Shown here: positions 40,805-52,400 of the stretch, one piece after another
How the letters are laid out: every line of letters begins with the position of its first letter
Numbering within the stretch: the first letter of the stretch is position 1
Source: Clavulina sp. PMI_390
Taxonomy: Eukaryota; Basidiomycota; Agaricomycetes; Cantharellales; Hydnaceae
Reading direction: 5' to 3'
NCBI GenBank assembly: GCA_015039315.1
Contig: WIDE01000126.1
Coordinates: 29,482-93,481 of the forward strand
Length of the DNA: 64,000 bases
Notes under the pieces: model-generated
Told to the model about the DNA's origin: nothing
The model's database searches: none
Seen by the model: the letters and a program-made list of their open reading frames with translations, nothing else
Made by a program: the position numbers and the translations under genes

Positions 40805-42406
40805 ATGGCGGACGCGTCGAACTTGTGGGCTCGAGTACAGCCCACCTTAGTCTCCATTGGAGCCATCTATGCAGTTGCTCTTGCAATACTCGCTACACCT
40901 ATGGGCCAACGCAAGTACGTGAGTCCTCATCGTACCAAATAATCTACCGAATCGGATGTGTTCATGAATTCTCCTTCTCGATAACAAGTTTGCTGTACAT
41001 GCACAATGTGCGGTGGCCCCTGTTCCCTGACTATGAAAGACCTGCGATTTATGGACTTGCTCGTAAGTTCTACTATCGCCCGTCATGTCCCGATGATCTC
41101 ACACCCTAACAACTTTCTCACAACTACCACCCACCCTCCACGCAATCCGAACTTGTATACTCATAGCCAACAAGGCGTTCAACCTTCATATCAATACAGC
41201 AGATAACGAGACGCTCGGCGCATGGTTCCTCTTTTCTGACTCGTACTACCAGAAGTCCTCCCTCCACCCCTCATTCACGGCAACTGGCTCTGTGACGAAC
41301 CCAGTGTTCGACGAGCACCTGCTTCCTGCCCTCCAATCCCGACCCACTGTGCTACTCTTCCACGGAAACGCGGCGAACCGTGCCGCATCATATCGTGTCG
41401 CGCTCTATGCCGCACTCAGCTCTCGGCTCGATGCGAACGTACTTGTCGTGGACTATCGAGGCTTTGGCGACTCAACGGGATCACCGACGGAAGCTGGATT
41501 ATTGGAAGATGCGAAAGCCGCGTGGAACTGGGTCGTCGGCGGCGGCACTGTCATGCATGGGGATGGAGAAGCTAGTACAAAAGTGAAGGCAGAGGATGTG
41601 CTCATCGTTGGCCACAGCTTGGGGACAAGCGTTGCAGCAATGCTGGGTGAATGGTTAGATGAACAAGGTATGATCGTAATCTCTTGATGCTTTACCTACT
41701 GACGTGTGTCAGCTGACGAGTGATCCATTGATTGACCTGGTTTGCCTACATTCAGGGGTTCAGCCTAAAGGCCTTGCGCTTGTTGCGCCTTTCAGCAACG
41801 TTCCTACCATCGCACGAACGTTCGCAATATTCGGTCTCATCCCCGTTCTGCGTCCAATCACCTCCCTTCCAGGCGTTTACGAGGGGCTCACTCGGTACCT
41901 TATTGACACGCTCGATACACAGGCGCGACTTCCTGTAAGCTTCTTATTCTTTATCTGTATATCTTGCATGTTCCTTGCTCATTCGGCCCCATTCTCTTGT
42001 CAAGAAAATCGCCGCTCCCATCCTCCTCGTGCATGCCTTGGATGACACGACCATTCCTGCCAGTCACTCGACCGCCCTTTTCGAGGAGCTCCTCAGCCCC
42101 CAACTACCGCCCGTACCATATACCCCCGCCGAGCTCACTCTCCCGAAGCCAGGCATGTGGGACAAAATGAACGCGGTTATCGGAGAGAGGCAGACGATCC
42201 GAGCCCGCGTCGTCAGGGAGTGGAATATCGAGGGTTGGGGCGTTGTGAGAGAGTTTGACCGTCCAAATCGGAAACTCAGTGAGGGCGAAGAGACTATGGC
42301 TGTCGGGAAAGTAAGACATGTGGAGACGACCCATGGTGATCACGTCGATGTGCTGAAATCGCAGGGCGTACTAAACATATTTGTTGAATTCTTTGGGATG
42401 GATTGA
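40805..42406 (+). CDS. Membrane-anchored alpha/beta hydrolase, ABHD12/ABHD13-like
   Basis: Serine hydrolase, probably a lipase or lysophospholipase of a cytoplasmic-membrane or ER surface. The N-terminal hydrophobic segment TLVSIGAIYAVALAILATP looks like a signal anchor. The core has the oxyanion-hole HG in VLLFHGNAANRAASYR, LVVDYRGFGDSTGSPTEAG, the nucleophile elbow DVLIVGHSLGTSVAA (Ser), the acid HALDDTTIPASHSTALFEEL (Asp) and the base THGDHVDVLKSQG (His). The triad is complete. Introns lie near 40915, 41065, 41668 and 41935, giving about 430 residues. A charged insert between the acid and the His (about 42140-42300) is longer than usual. It lies between the Nta1 gene (upstream, same strand) and F-box copy F (convergent). 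The natural substrate cannot be inferred. Confidence 0.88.
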
Positions 42407-42615
42407 ACTACCTCGTCCTCGATTTCCTTGTGCCATGGTGTATACCCTACAGATGTTCGTTAGAGGGTTAACAGCGTCCGAGAAATGTGCAAAATATGAT
42501 GTAATCGGAGAATCCATGTGCCGCTTATATACAACAAAATACCAGAGGGTGCTTCTCTCAAGCAAAATGGGAGGAGCAGAAAATGTCAAGTGAAGAAATA
42601 TTTCCAGTGCTTCGT

Positions 42616-44123
42616 TCAATGGTGGTTGGGACAGCCTTCCCATGCCAGCGTGTTCGTCATCGGCGCCAGGTCAGCTTCGATGTTGCGAAGGCACGACGGG
42701 ACGTGAAGAGAGATTTTCTCGGAAGACTGAGCGGATCGACGAGAGAGGAGACCTTTGAGAGAGCGCTCCAGCCAGCCAATGGCTTCGTCATCTGGCTCAT
42801 CCTCATACCCCACGAAGACATGCAACTCTTTCAAATTTGGTAGTGGTATACTTGTGTCTGGGCCCGAGACACAATCCAGGATTAGCGATAATTGTTTGTG
42901 ACCATCAGTGATTCGAAGGTCGGTTACACTTTGAAAGAGACCCTAGTGGAATCTTGATGAATGCTGCAGAGGTGCGTGTGAAGAAAACTTACTGGTTGAT
43001 CAAAGTACTCATACAAAGTCAGACCATTCGCCATCAACGTGCCTTCGGACTGGTCCTCGTCGTCGTAATCAAACGCTAACACGCTATCGAGCCGGAGAGC
43101 AGAAATTCCGTTTGTGTTCACCAAGTCCAGCGTGCGAGCGGTGTCCAGTGCCTTTGTGTTCGCAAACGAGAGTGAACGCAAGGACGAGAAGGTAATAGGT
43201 TCAGGTTGCCAATGGAGAGCACCACCAATAACCACGAAATGATCAATGTCGATCGACTCGAGGTGGCTGAAACCGTGAAGGAATCTGGCAAAGAATTCCG
43301 GGGTGGTCTCTACTGTCTGAATACTGAGGCGCGAGCCACAGAACTGGCCTACATCAAGTATCGGAAACCGCCAAGCCCAAATGCTAAATACTTCATGACA
43401 TGGGAATCGTACCCCCCGGACGTCTGCCGCACGTCTGGGTGTCAGACTGCTGATATGAACCGATTTGGCAAGGAGCACCGACAACACGCTACCACGGCCG
43501 AAAGCGTCTCGCAAGATTGGGGCGGGGTCCGTTTCGGCATAGTTGATAATGAGTTTGCTGATGCTGCGAGTTTGGATCTGGTTGACGATGTCTTGCATGG
43601 AGCCTAGTCCGCTCTCGAACTCTCTGAGGGGTGGAGCGGGATGCGAGAAGACGATATTGAGGGGAAGGTTTGAGGAGAGCCTTAATGCCCTTTGTAACTT
43701 CGGAATGGAGTCTGAAGTGTAGATTGTGGTCCAAAGCTCCGGGCAAGACAGCGCGATTACTCTCCACTTCTGGCAGACGTAGAGTATATGAACATCCTTT
43801 TGGAGTTGGTTCTCGACGCTGAATACGAAAATGAGTCTCAGTATTTCCTCGGGAAGTTGAAGGGCCGGGCACAATGAATTGGCCGCCTGAGTGTGCTCTC
43901 GTCGAAGCAAGTCGCGAAAATTTTGCGCTTTTGCGATAAGATCGTCCAGCGAGTCGAGAATAAGCAGGGACTGGCTCAGAGGTTTTGAACCTACCTCGGC
44001 CCTTTCAGCTCGGGTGTGTGGGGAATATTCTTGTGGAAGTGCAGTGGATAAATGCGCATCCCCAACCTTCTCAAGATGGTCAGCCACGCTCCGAAGGTTG
44101 GAGCAAAACGACCGGAGGCGCAT
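42616..44123 (-). CDS. F-box protein, array copy F
   Basis: First copy of the right-hand block. Exons 44123-42993 and 42942-42616 (327 nt) give 485 residues. N-terminus MRLRSFCSNLRSVADHLEKV, then EYSPHTRAERAEV and RREHTQAANSLCPALQ. F-box LQLPEEILRLIFVFSVEN then CQKWRVIALSCPELWTTI. The linker has QDIVNQIQTRSISKLII and AFGRGSVLSVLLAKSV. Exon 2 starts GLFQSVTDLRITDGHKQL and ends GCPNHH, so the Cys-x-Cys tail of the left block is not kept. It shares the RSVADHLE/QLE start and the NQIQTRSISKL string with copies G and H, which sets the right block apart as a subfamily. Intact. Confidence 0.85.
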
Positions 44124-44371
44124 CCTAATATTATAATCAGCGATATGTTCGGAGCGGTTAACAAACTGATCTCACTTCACCCCTCGAAACTTTTTGAGCG
44201 GCAAGTGGAGAGAGAGGATTAGAGTTGTAGCAGAGCGAGAGCAGTCAACAGCCACGCCGTTCTTCGGGGAGTCGGTGAGGAGTGTTGTTTTGAGAGCGAG
44301 ATACCGAGTCCTACAATTCTGGTGCCGCCGCCTTCAAGCTGGTACTGGTGGCGATTTTGTGGTGGAGGTGA

Positions 44372-44389
44372 GGTCGTGGGAACTGAGCG
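44372..44389 (-). promoter_or_regulatory. Shared upstream element of F-box copy F
   Basis: The plus-strand sequence GGTCGTGGGAACTGAGCG lies about 250 bp upstream of the copy F start. Near-identical sequence lies at a similar distance upstream of copies G and H. It may be a regulatory site or simply inherited promoter sequence from the duplication. Confidence 0.45.
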
Positions 44390-44769
44390 GCCAGTGACAG
44401 GACCATGAATCGGGGCCGGTTGTGCCGCCGGCCTCTCCACCTGTACGGTAAATTGTGTTAGTGCGACTCAACAGTGTAGGTTATCATCCTGATGACGCAC
44501 GCACTTGACAATGCCCTCCCCGATGCATCCTCCGCAGCTCTTTTTGAGGTTTTCTCAGCTCCTGACTTTGGCCTAGATCATGTTTGCGGATCAAGGTCAT
44601 TCTGAGAATTCCAAAAACCGGGGGACAAACAAAGTGCGATCCTTCAGTCGTGAGGAGGATTGAGCTCAGGAGGACGGCGTTGCACAATGTCGCTCCTCGG
44701 CATAGATGCCATCGTCGCCATTCCCAACATGCGAGAAGTTCGTACAGACAAAATGCGATAAGGGAAGAG

Positions 44770-45120
44770 TCTGGGAAAGAGCACCAGGGTATCACAGAAT
44801 CGCAGTCAGCTTTGATTTCAGAGATCATCGCAAAGCTCTTTCAACACGAGCGTGCTTGCCGGTCGCGCAAGGTCCATCTTTATCTTTCAAAGTTGATCGT
44901 GAAGAAAACGGCCGCATACAAACCCTAGGAGCAGTGGCTCGACTGGATGTTCAGACTTAATCTTCCTAACGTGTTCAGCAACCCCAGCGCCCAGTTTACC
45001 CCACTCTACCTTGGGAATTAAGTATTGGTTTGAGGGCCCAGAAGGACATCCACACAACTTCACAAACGATAGATTATCGACAATAGTGATTCGAAGGCAG
45101 GTCATCCTAGGATACAGGCC
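44770..45120 (-). pseudogene. Relic second exon of an F-box paralogue
   Basis: A solitary, decayed copy of the C-terminal exon. Reading on the minus strand from 45120 gives GLYPRMTCLRITIVDNLSFV, which lines up with GLYRKVTYLRIADFHDQL of copy A. At the place of the exon-2 acceptor CAG, the sequence is CAT, so the splice site is lost. Further on the frame drifts; a later string ISEIKADCDSVIPWCSF in another frame resembles the conserved IKSELTQITGTIMWDRW ending. No exon 1 is present, because the next 200 bp lead straight into the 3' end of copy G. Best read as the remnant of a deleted array member. Confidence 0.6.
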
Positions 45121-45330
45121 ATGGTGTCGGGATGAGCACGAATGGTTTCGGAGTGAATATACATGCAAACTATTATCTTCAAGGGCCAGAAGTAGGAATG
45201 GGCTGTCGCGAACCGGGTGTACATTAATGGCACAATAGTTACAAGAAGGTTGGTACTTGACGGTTCGGTAGGATGTGGTCGAAGTGGCGCTAGGAAAGCT
45301 GGAGAAGCTAACATCGGGGAAAAGCTGGTG

Positions 45331-46842
45331 TCACTGCGAGTGATACTGATAGTGGCACCACCTGTCCCACATGATGGTCCCCGTGATTTGTGTAAGCTCG
45401 GATTTGATATCACGTAGGCAGGGAGGAAGGTGAAGAACAATATTCTCTGAACCCTGAGCACGTCGATTCGAAATAATCTTGGTAATTGATGTCACTAGTG
45501 ATTGGCGGGATTCGAGCTCATTATCAAATTCAGCCCCTGCATGCACAACGACACTCAGATCCTGAAGTTGAGGGAATGGGAGGGTTGTACGGGAGCCCAA
45601 GACGCAGTTAAGTGATATCGGCAATAGCTCATGGGTGTCGGACATCTGAAGGTAAGTGAGATTTGAGTACTGGCCCTAGTAGAGTCATTAGCACAAGCAC
45701 TCTGCGACTCAGTGTGGAAAACCGACCGGTTGCGCCAAGAATCGGGTGAGTGCTTGGGCATCGCTCATCAACGCACTCGCTGACTTGTCTTCTGCGCCGT
45801 ATGTCAAGAATTCGCTCAGGTAGACGCTATAAATATCCTCCATGCGCACAACACCTGAGAGAAGCATGAACACATTGGCCGTCAGTCGTGAGAGGAGCAG
45901 ATTTTCCAGTGTTGGAAGTGGGAGGGGGTGGGAAGGCAGATCGCGGATCCCAATCTCCCGGAACTCGATGTCCTCAAGGGCCTTGAACCCTAGGAGAAAA
46001 TCGATAAAATAGTGAGGGATGGCCGTCAATGCAATGATGGTCAGAAATTGGCAGGACAACTGGGACGTGCCGAGGATCGGAAGAGAGGAACCTTCGACAG
46101 TAAAGTGTCTACAACACGGAAATTCGACGTGCTGCATATCTAAATATTTCCTTGATTGGGCGTAGGAGATATCAATGGACTCAACATGAAGCACAGACAA
46201 TATGCTTCCCCGGCCAAACGCACCGCGCAGGTCAATGTTGTCATTGATCCCATCGCCCTCGACAAGAAGGTTGCTGATGCTGCGGGTTTGAATCTGGTCT
46301 ACAAGAACCTGCATGGAGCCCATTTCATTTTCAAACTTTCGCAGATTTTGGGGTGGGGTTCGCGAGAAAATGAGATCGAGGGGATGATTCGAGGAGAGCT
46401 GCAACGCCCTTTGTATCATCGGGAGGGAGTCAGAAGTATAGATTGTAGTCCAGAGCTGTGGGCAAGCCAATGCAGTGGCTCTCCACTGCCTGCAGATATG
46501 GATCAGAAACATATCGTTAGGGTGCTCGTCTTCGGCTCGGAATATAAATACAGCCCGTAAAACTTCTTCGGGAAGTTGAAGGGCTGGGCATAACGAATTG
46601 ATCGCTCGAGCGTATTCCAAACGAAGTGAGTCTCGAAAGAGTTCCGTTTGTATGAGATGGTCACCCAGTGATTTCAGAATTTGCTGTGTCTGACTCAAGG
46701 ATTGAGAGCTGGCTTTGGCTCTATCGATTCGGGTGTGCGGAGAGAATGTTTGTGGTACGACGGTTGATAGTTGTGGATCCCCGACCTTGTCGAGCTGGTC
46801 AGTCACACTTCGAAGGCTGGAGAGAAATGAACTAAATTCCAT
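45331..46842 (-). CDS. F-box protein, array copy G
   Basis: Exons 46842-45727 and 45675-45331 (345 nt) give 486 residues in frame. Start MEFSSFLSSLRSVTDQLDKV at 46842; an in-frame upstream start at about 46947 would add 35 residues absent from the paralogues. TFSPHTRIDRAKASSQSL, then F-box LQLPEEVLRAVFIFRAED and CRQWRATALACPQLWTTI. The linker is LVDQIQTRSISNLLVEG and AFGRGSILSVLHVES. Exon 2 starts GQYSNLTYLQMSDTHELL and ends WDRWCHYQYHSQ, almost identical to copy H. The intron donor is GTCGGT, an unusual sequence; the aligned donor in copy H is GTCAGT. G and H are the closest pair in the array. Confidence 0.83.
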
Positions 46843-47459
46843 GGTGCGGAGGGCGGGCCTAAATTGTGCTATGAGGCGCTTCGACTGAGACTCGTTTAGG
46901 GTTGTCGATCTTCTTATTGTGGGTTTGTGCTCGGTGAGGTGCAACAAGCTAGTTTGGCGAGCTAACCACGTTTGTCTTTACACGGGTTCAGGCGGAGATT
47001 CACAGCAAATTAGTAGTAGTACGGGAGTGGACTCACTCCTTTGTAGTTGTGGTGTTGATTCGGTCTCGAGAGAGTGTGACCGAGATGGTTGGTGGTGCAG
47101 GGGGACCGTGGGAACTATGAGGGGCAATGGATATGAAAACTGGCGCCGTTGTCCGAGACAATGGCGTCGCGCCTCCAGTCCTCCCTCACGCGCCCACCGC
47201 AGCTCACTTCTCGCCGCAGATCTTTCGATAGGAAAAAATAATAGATTCGCCCTGGTTAGAGTGCGAGCCGCGCCAAGGCGCCAGGGTTCCAGGCAAGTTA
47301 ATTCTCGTGTCACGTTGCACTACCACTCGTTCCCGCACTATCACTACAGTAAGTTCAAGAAGTCTGCCAAGTTTCACCTTTAGTAGGATACATTTGATTT
47401 TGCGTCGGAAAAAGCCGAACCGTCTGGTCTTGAATGGAAAATCCGTGCAGGAGCCAGTG
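46843..47459. other. Spacer between F-box copies G and H
   Basis: About 617 bp. It holds the copy G promoter with the shared element at 47103-47121 and the copy H 3' flank. Otherwise no coding sequence recognised. Confidence 0.4.
47103..47121 (-). promoter_or_regulatory. Shared upstream element of F-box copy G
   Basis: Plus-strand GGACCGTGGGAACTATGAG, about 260 bp upstream of the copy G ATG, with the same core CGTGGGAA as the elements upstream of copies F and H. Confidence 0.4.
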
Positions 47460-48969
47460 TTACTTCGAATGGTATTGATAATGGCACCACCTATCCCATA
47501 GGACCGTCACTGTGGTCTCATTAAGCTCGGTTTTGATATCGCTCAGGCAGGGTGGTAGGTGAAGAATCATCGCCTCGGAGCCTAGAGCTTGCCGATTTGA
47601 GACTATCTTGGCGATTGACCTGACGAGTGATTTTCGAGATTCGACGTCGTTGTCATTTTCAGGCCCTGCGTACACAACAATACTCAAATCTTTAAGTTTC
47701 GGGAATGGGAGACTCGTATCAGAGCCTAGGAGGCATTCAAGCGAAGTCGGCAATAATTCATGGAAATCAGCCATTTGAAGGTAAGTGAGGTTTGAGTAGT
47801 GACCCTGAGCGAAGAGTTAGTAAGATTGCTCTACAGATGAACAGGGAGATACTGACATGTTGATTTAAGTATTGGGTGAGGATTTGGGCGTCGCTCGTAA
47901 ACACGCTTGCTGAATTTTCCTCGATGTAGTGTGCCGGGAATCCGTTTAGGTAAACGCTGGGGATGTTATCTGTGTGCAAGACGGCAGAGAGATGCACAAA
48001 GTCATCGACTGTCAGGCGTGATAGGAACAGCTCCTCCAAAGTTGGAAGCGTAACAGGATCGGAGGGTACATCAATTATCCCAATCTCCTGGAATTCAAGG
48101 GCCTCAAGATTCTTGAACCCTTGTAGAAGCTGGATGAAATAGTGAGGGATGCCCATCGATGCGATGATGGTCAAAAACCGGCAAGATAGCTGAGACTTGC
48201 TGAGGATCGGAAAACACGAGCCTTCGAGGGTAAAGCTCGAACAGCGTGGAAATTCGACATGTTGCATATCCAAACGCTCCGTTGACTGAGCATAATATAT
48301 TTCGATTGACTCGACAAGAAGCACGGATATTGTGCTTTCCCGACCAAATGCATTGCGCAGCGCAACGCCATTGATCGCGTCACCTTCGATTAGAAGCTTG
48401 CTGATGCTGCGGGTCTGGATCTGATTTACAACAGTTTGCATGGAGCCCATCTCCTGCTCAAACCCTCGAAGGGTTTGAGGAGCAAGGCCCGAGAATATAA
48501 GATCAATCGGATGATTTGAGGATAACCCCAACGCTCTCTGGATCATCGGGAGTGGGTCCGAAGCGTAGATTGTGGTCCACAGCCGTGGGCAAGCTGATGC
48601 AGTAGCCCTCCACTGCCTGCACACGTGGGTCAAGAAGAAGTCTTTCAGGTGCTCGTCGTCCGCATGGAAGGTAAATATAAGCCGTAAGACCTCTTCCGGA
48701 AGTTGTAGGGCTGGGCATATTGAATTAACCGCTCGAGCGTATTCCGAACGAAGCGAATCTCGATAAAGTTCCGTTTGTGTGAGATGTTCTTCCAAGGATT
48801 CCAGAATTCGCTCTGCCTGACGCAGATTATGAGAGATTGTTTTGGCCCTCTCGATTCGGGTATGGGGAGAGAAGATTTGTGGAATGACGGTTGGTAGGTG
48901 TGGATCCCCCACCGTCTCGAGCTGGTCAGCCACACTTCGAAGGCTGGAGCAAAACGAGTCCAGATTCAT
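47460..48969 (-). CDS. F-box protein, array copy H
   Basis: Exons 48969-47857 and 47804-47460 (345 nt) give 485 residues. Start MNLDSFCSSLRSVADQLETV, then IFSPHTRIERAKTISHNL. F-box LQLPEEVLRLIFTFHADD and CRQWRATASACPRLWTTI. The linker is VVNQIQTRSISKLLIEG and AFGRESTISVLLVESI. Exon 2 starts GHYSNLTYLQMADFHELL and ends WDRWCHYQYHSK. A 52-nt intron uses donor GTCAGT. The protein is intact and close to copy G throughout, including spacing of the charged FQEIGI block. Rightmost member of the array, followed by the Ufd2 gene on the same strand. Candidate SCF adaptor; target unknown. Confidence 0.85.
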
Positions 48970-49453
48970 AACTAAATCTGCGATCGAAGGTTTGTTTTGA
49001 GTTATAACATATACCAGCTATTGACCTAGACTTACTTTCAGACTATCGAAACCTTGGAGGGTGAGTGATAGAAGTGCTTGCGAAAGGACGGGTTACGCGG
49101 CACACGTCTGCTGTGAACGGGCTTTGGGTCGAGGTTCAGCCGCTAGCGCGGTATAATATCAACATGGACTCACTGTATCGTCGTTTAATGTTTTTAGCAA
49201 TATCGCTGGGACAGCCGTTGAGAGCGCCAGGTCGTGGGAATTGAGCAGCAAGCATCTGTCTCATCGCATGTGATCAAGACCTGACATGTCAGAGCTGAGC
49301 AGCCTTCATCTCTCCAATCTTTATCGTCCTCGCAATAAACGCAGCTCATCACTCATTCCGGTTCATCGCGCAGTGCAGCGATGAGGGATTATAATATGAT
49401 ACAAATGGCGCAATGGCATAGGTATTCATGTGGGATGACATCAAGATGGGAAT
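48970..49453. other. Spacer between F-box copy H and UFD2
   Basis: About 484 bp with the copy H promoter (shared element at 49229-49246) and the UFD2 3' flank. No gene recognised. Confidence 0.4.
49229..49246 (-). promoter_or_regulatory. Shared upstream element of F-box copy H
   Basis: Plus-strand AGGTCGTGGGAATTGAGC, about 260 bp upstream of the copy H ATG; differs by one base from the copy F element over GGTCGTGGGAACTGAGC. Confidence 0.45.
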
Positions 49454-52400
49454 TTATGCGGGTGGTGCCATTTCTGTGTCCCCGCTCTCATCCACATTGA
49501 ATATATCTTCGTTTGCTTTATCGAGAGCACCAACCTTTGCATTCTTGCTCCTTCGCTCAGCGAGGAATGCATCAATCTTCGCTTTCAGCTCCACATCTAG
49601 AAACGCCATAAGGAACCAGAGAATAACAAATAAGCCCAAATCGAGAAAAGAACGCACCAGGTATGACGTCCTCGATAGTGAGCGCACTTCGATTGAACGG
49701 GTCTTGGGGGACAGAGAGGAGCTGTTGCTTGATCGTCTTGCGATCGACGATCGCCTTCGAGCTTGGAAGTAGGACGGGATCACGCATGATGACGGCCGAA
49801 ATTGGGTCTGTATCATGGGAAGAATGAGCGCTCCAGCCGTCCAACACATCACTCCTGACGTACCCATGTACTCATCTGGAACATCTCCAAGATCTTCTTC
49901 AACCTCCATCGTAGCCTTCGTCTCTTCAACTTGAAGAACGAAAATTCTCAGCTTCTCGATCTCGTCCGCCGTCTTCAGGGATCTTTTCTTCGCGATACCA
50001 GCAGCGCGTTGGAATAGTGACAAGGAGTAGCTGCGCTCGTCTGAAGCCACAGCTCGGATGAAGTCCGCTTCGGCACCCAAGTTCAAAAATACTGAGAGGA
50101 TGTCGGAGAGCAGCAGTCGAGGGTTGAATCGATACTTATCGCGCCCTTCTACATTGAGCTCGGCAGATCTTGGACCCGTCAATAGTGCCAAGTTGAAATC
50201 AAGCATTGCTGCCAGACGGTCGACGATTTCGGGAAGCATCCACGGCTCCTTGGTCTCTGCCGTGAACAGCTTGAGCAACTCTACGGTCGATTTACCCAGT
50301 GTAATGTAGCTGGTAGCTTGTCCTTCTGTCTGACGTAGATGCTGCTGTCGTTCTCCACGCTCGTTCGCATCGCGAGCCATCCAGGCGGTCTGATCGGCCA
50401 TCTCTTCTTGGATGGATTTGATTTCACTAAGCTTGCTGAGGGCTTCGTCCAAAAGGTATGTCGCGTCGTTCATGAGCAAGTTGGCGAATCGGACGAATCG
50501 CTCAGTATTGCTTATGAAAAGGTAAACTAATGAGAAGGAGGGGGAAGCTGGGATCGAGAAATTGAACTCACTGGGCCTCCGTGCTCAGGGCCTTGCGGTG
50601 CGCGGGGGTGTTCCACACACACTTGAAGATATAGGCGACATTCCGTCTAGCATGATCCTATTGAGTCCAGTAGAATGGAACGATTGGCAACATCAACAGA
50701 CCTTGAATCTGTCGCAAGTCAGGTCAGACATGCAGAATCGAGACAGTCGTTGAGAAGCTTACCGAATTTGTCGTAGAATTGACTAGAAGCACCAGTGTTT
50801 TCCACGTCTAGTAGAGAATGGGAATACATCAACGCCGGTAGGGGAGCAAATGTCAATATAACTTACCAACGTAGAACCTCATTAGCACGGGCATGAGGTG
50901 TTCGAGAGCAAGTGGGTGGGTGTTGATGACAGAAACAAAAATCCCCGGAGCATTATTTCTCCCATAAGGCAACGTGCCATAGAACAAAATCTAGCCATAT
51001 GATGATAGTTAGCTTCGATAGAGATCTAATCCACCCAGTTATCAATTGATGCGGAGCTTACCTGCACAAGCTTGGATTTTAAGAATGGATTCTTAATATA
51101 CCAAGGTGATGAGAGGAACGTGAGAATGAAGACAAGCATGTCGTTTTTCGCTGCTGCCTCGAGTTGCTGTTGGCTGTTTCTGTATTTTGGGACGGCAGGA
51201 ATCAGGAGTTCGTTCATAAAAGAGCTAATGGGAAGACGGACCTCACGAGGTAAAGGTAAAACTCGATAACGTCTTCGATGAAATGCTCGGGGAGCATCCT
51301 GAATGCCTCGGGGACCTCCTTCGCCAATGGAAGTCTAGATGAGCAAGGTCAGCACAGCACACTCGACCTGATCAAGTTCCCTTACGAAGGCGGTTTCTCC
51401 GGGTATGTGCTCCCAGGAGAGGCAATACGGATAAGCCATGCCATCGAGAACGTGGTGAATGTGATTCCACGGAAGATAAGGTCGTTATCGAGTAGCTGGC
51501 ATTGGAAAGCAAAGACTGCCGATAACGCCTTCTCTCGTGCATCCTGAATACAGCGGCAACAAAAGTTGATGAAATAGCCGGGAAAGGGAACAAACCTAAT
51601 AGACAAACCTTGATCCGCTTGATGAGTTGGTCGACTTGGGCTTGCATGGGCGTCTGATGTAATTACGAAGTTAGCTTGGAGATATCTCAGAATGTGTTCG
51701 GTTACCAACGTACTCCTTGGTGTCTAGTGTCGCCCTCAACTCGCTCCAGTTCTCGCTGAAGATCATCATACCTCCGATATGTATTATCGTGATTATGAAT
51801 CACAGTAACCAGGCCATAGTGAAGGAATGAACTGGCAAGGTAGAAGATATCAGAAATGAAGTTTGGCGCAGGTCCTGCAGGCGTTCGTTCCACTAGGTGA
51901 GCCACGGAACGTGAAATTGCATAGGAGTTAGGGGCGAACCTGCGTGGTTCGCTTCTTTGAACGCTTTGGCGGCAGCGGCGTCCGCCAAAATCCTCGTCTC
52001 TTCCGAGATGTCAAGCCTATTTGACCGAGCATAGTACAAGGGATCGACCCGGTCCAACTAGCAATCGGTCAAATAAGTGGGCTTTCTGTACAATCAACCA
52101 AATCTTAACATGACTTACCTTGGACAGCTTGGCGTCCAAGAAGGGCTCGGCGAAGCGAAGCAGCGCCACACAAAGATTGAGCATGAAAGAGTCTGAAGCA
52201 ACCGTCGCTGGATCGACGTGCGATCCGCTGCGTTTCACGTTGAGCTGAATACACTTCGCCAGATAGTTAAGGACGGCTTCTCGAGGCTCGGGACCGGCGC
52301 GCACAATATGATCTAAGATGTGGTATGTGCTACCCTAGATGGAGCCCAATTTTTGTTAAAACTTCTGGGGCAGAGGACATGTTGGGAATAAGGCCTCACC

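Noticed and set aside
44484..44760. Minus-strand frame of 114 codons as a gene
   Set aside because: Only its first codons resemble the end of the F-box exon 2; the rest is a chance open frame after the relic.
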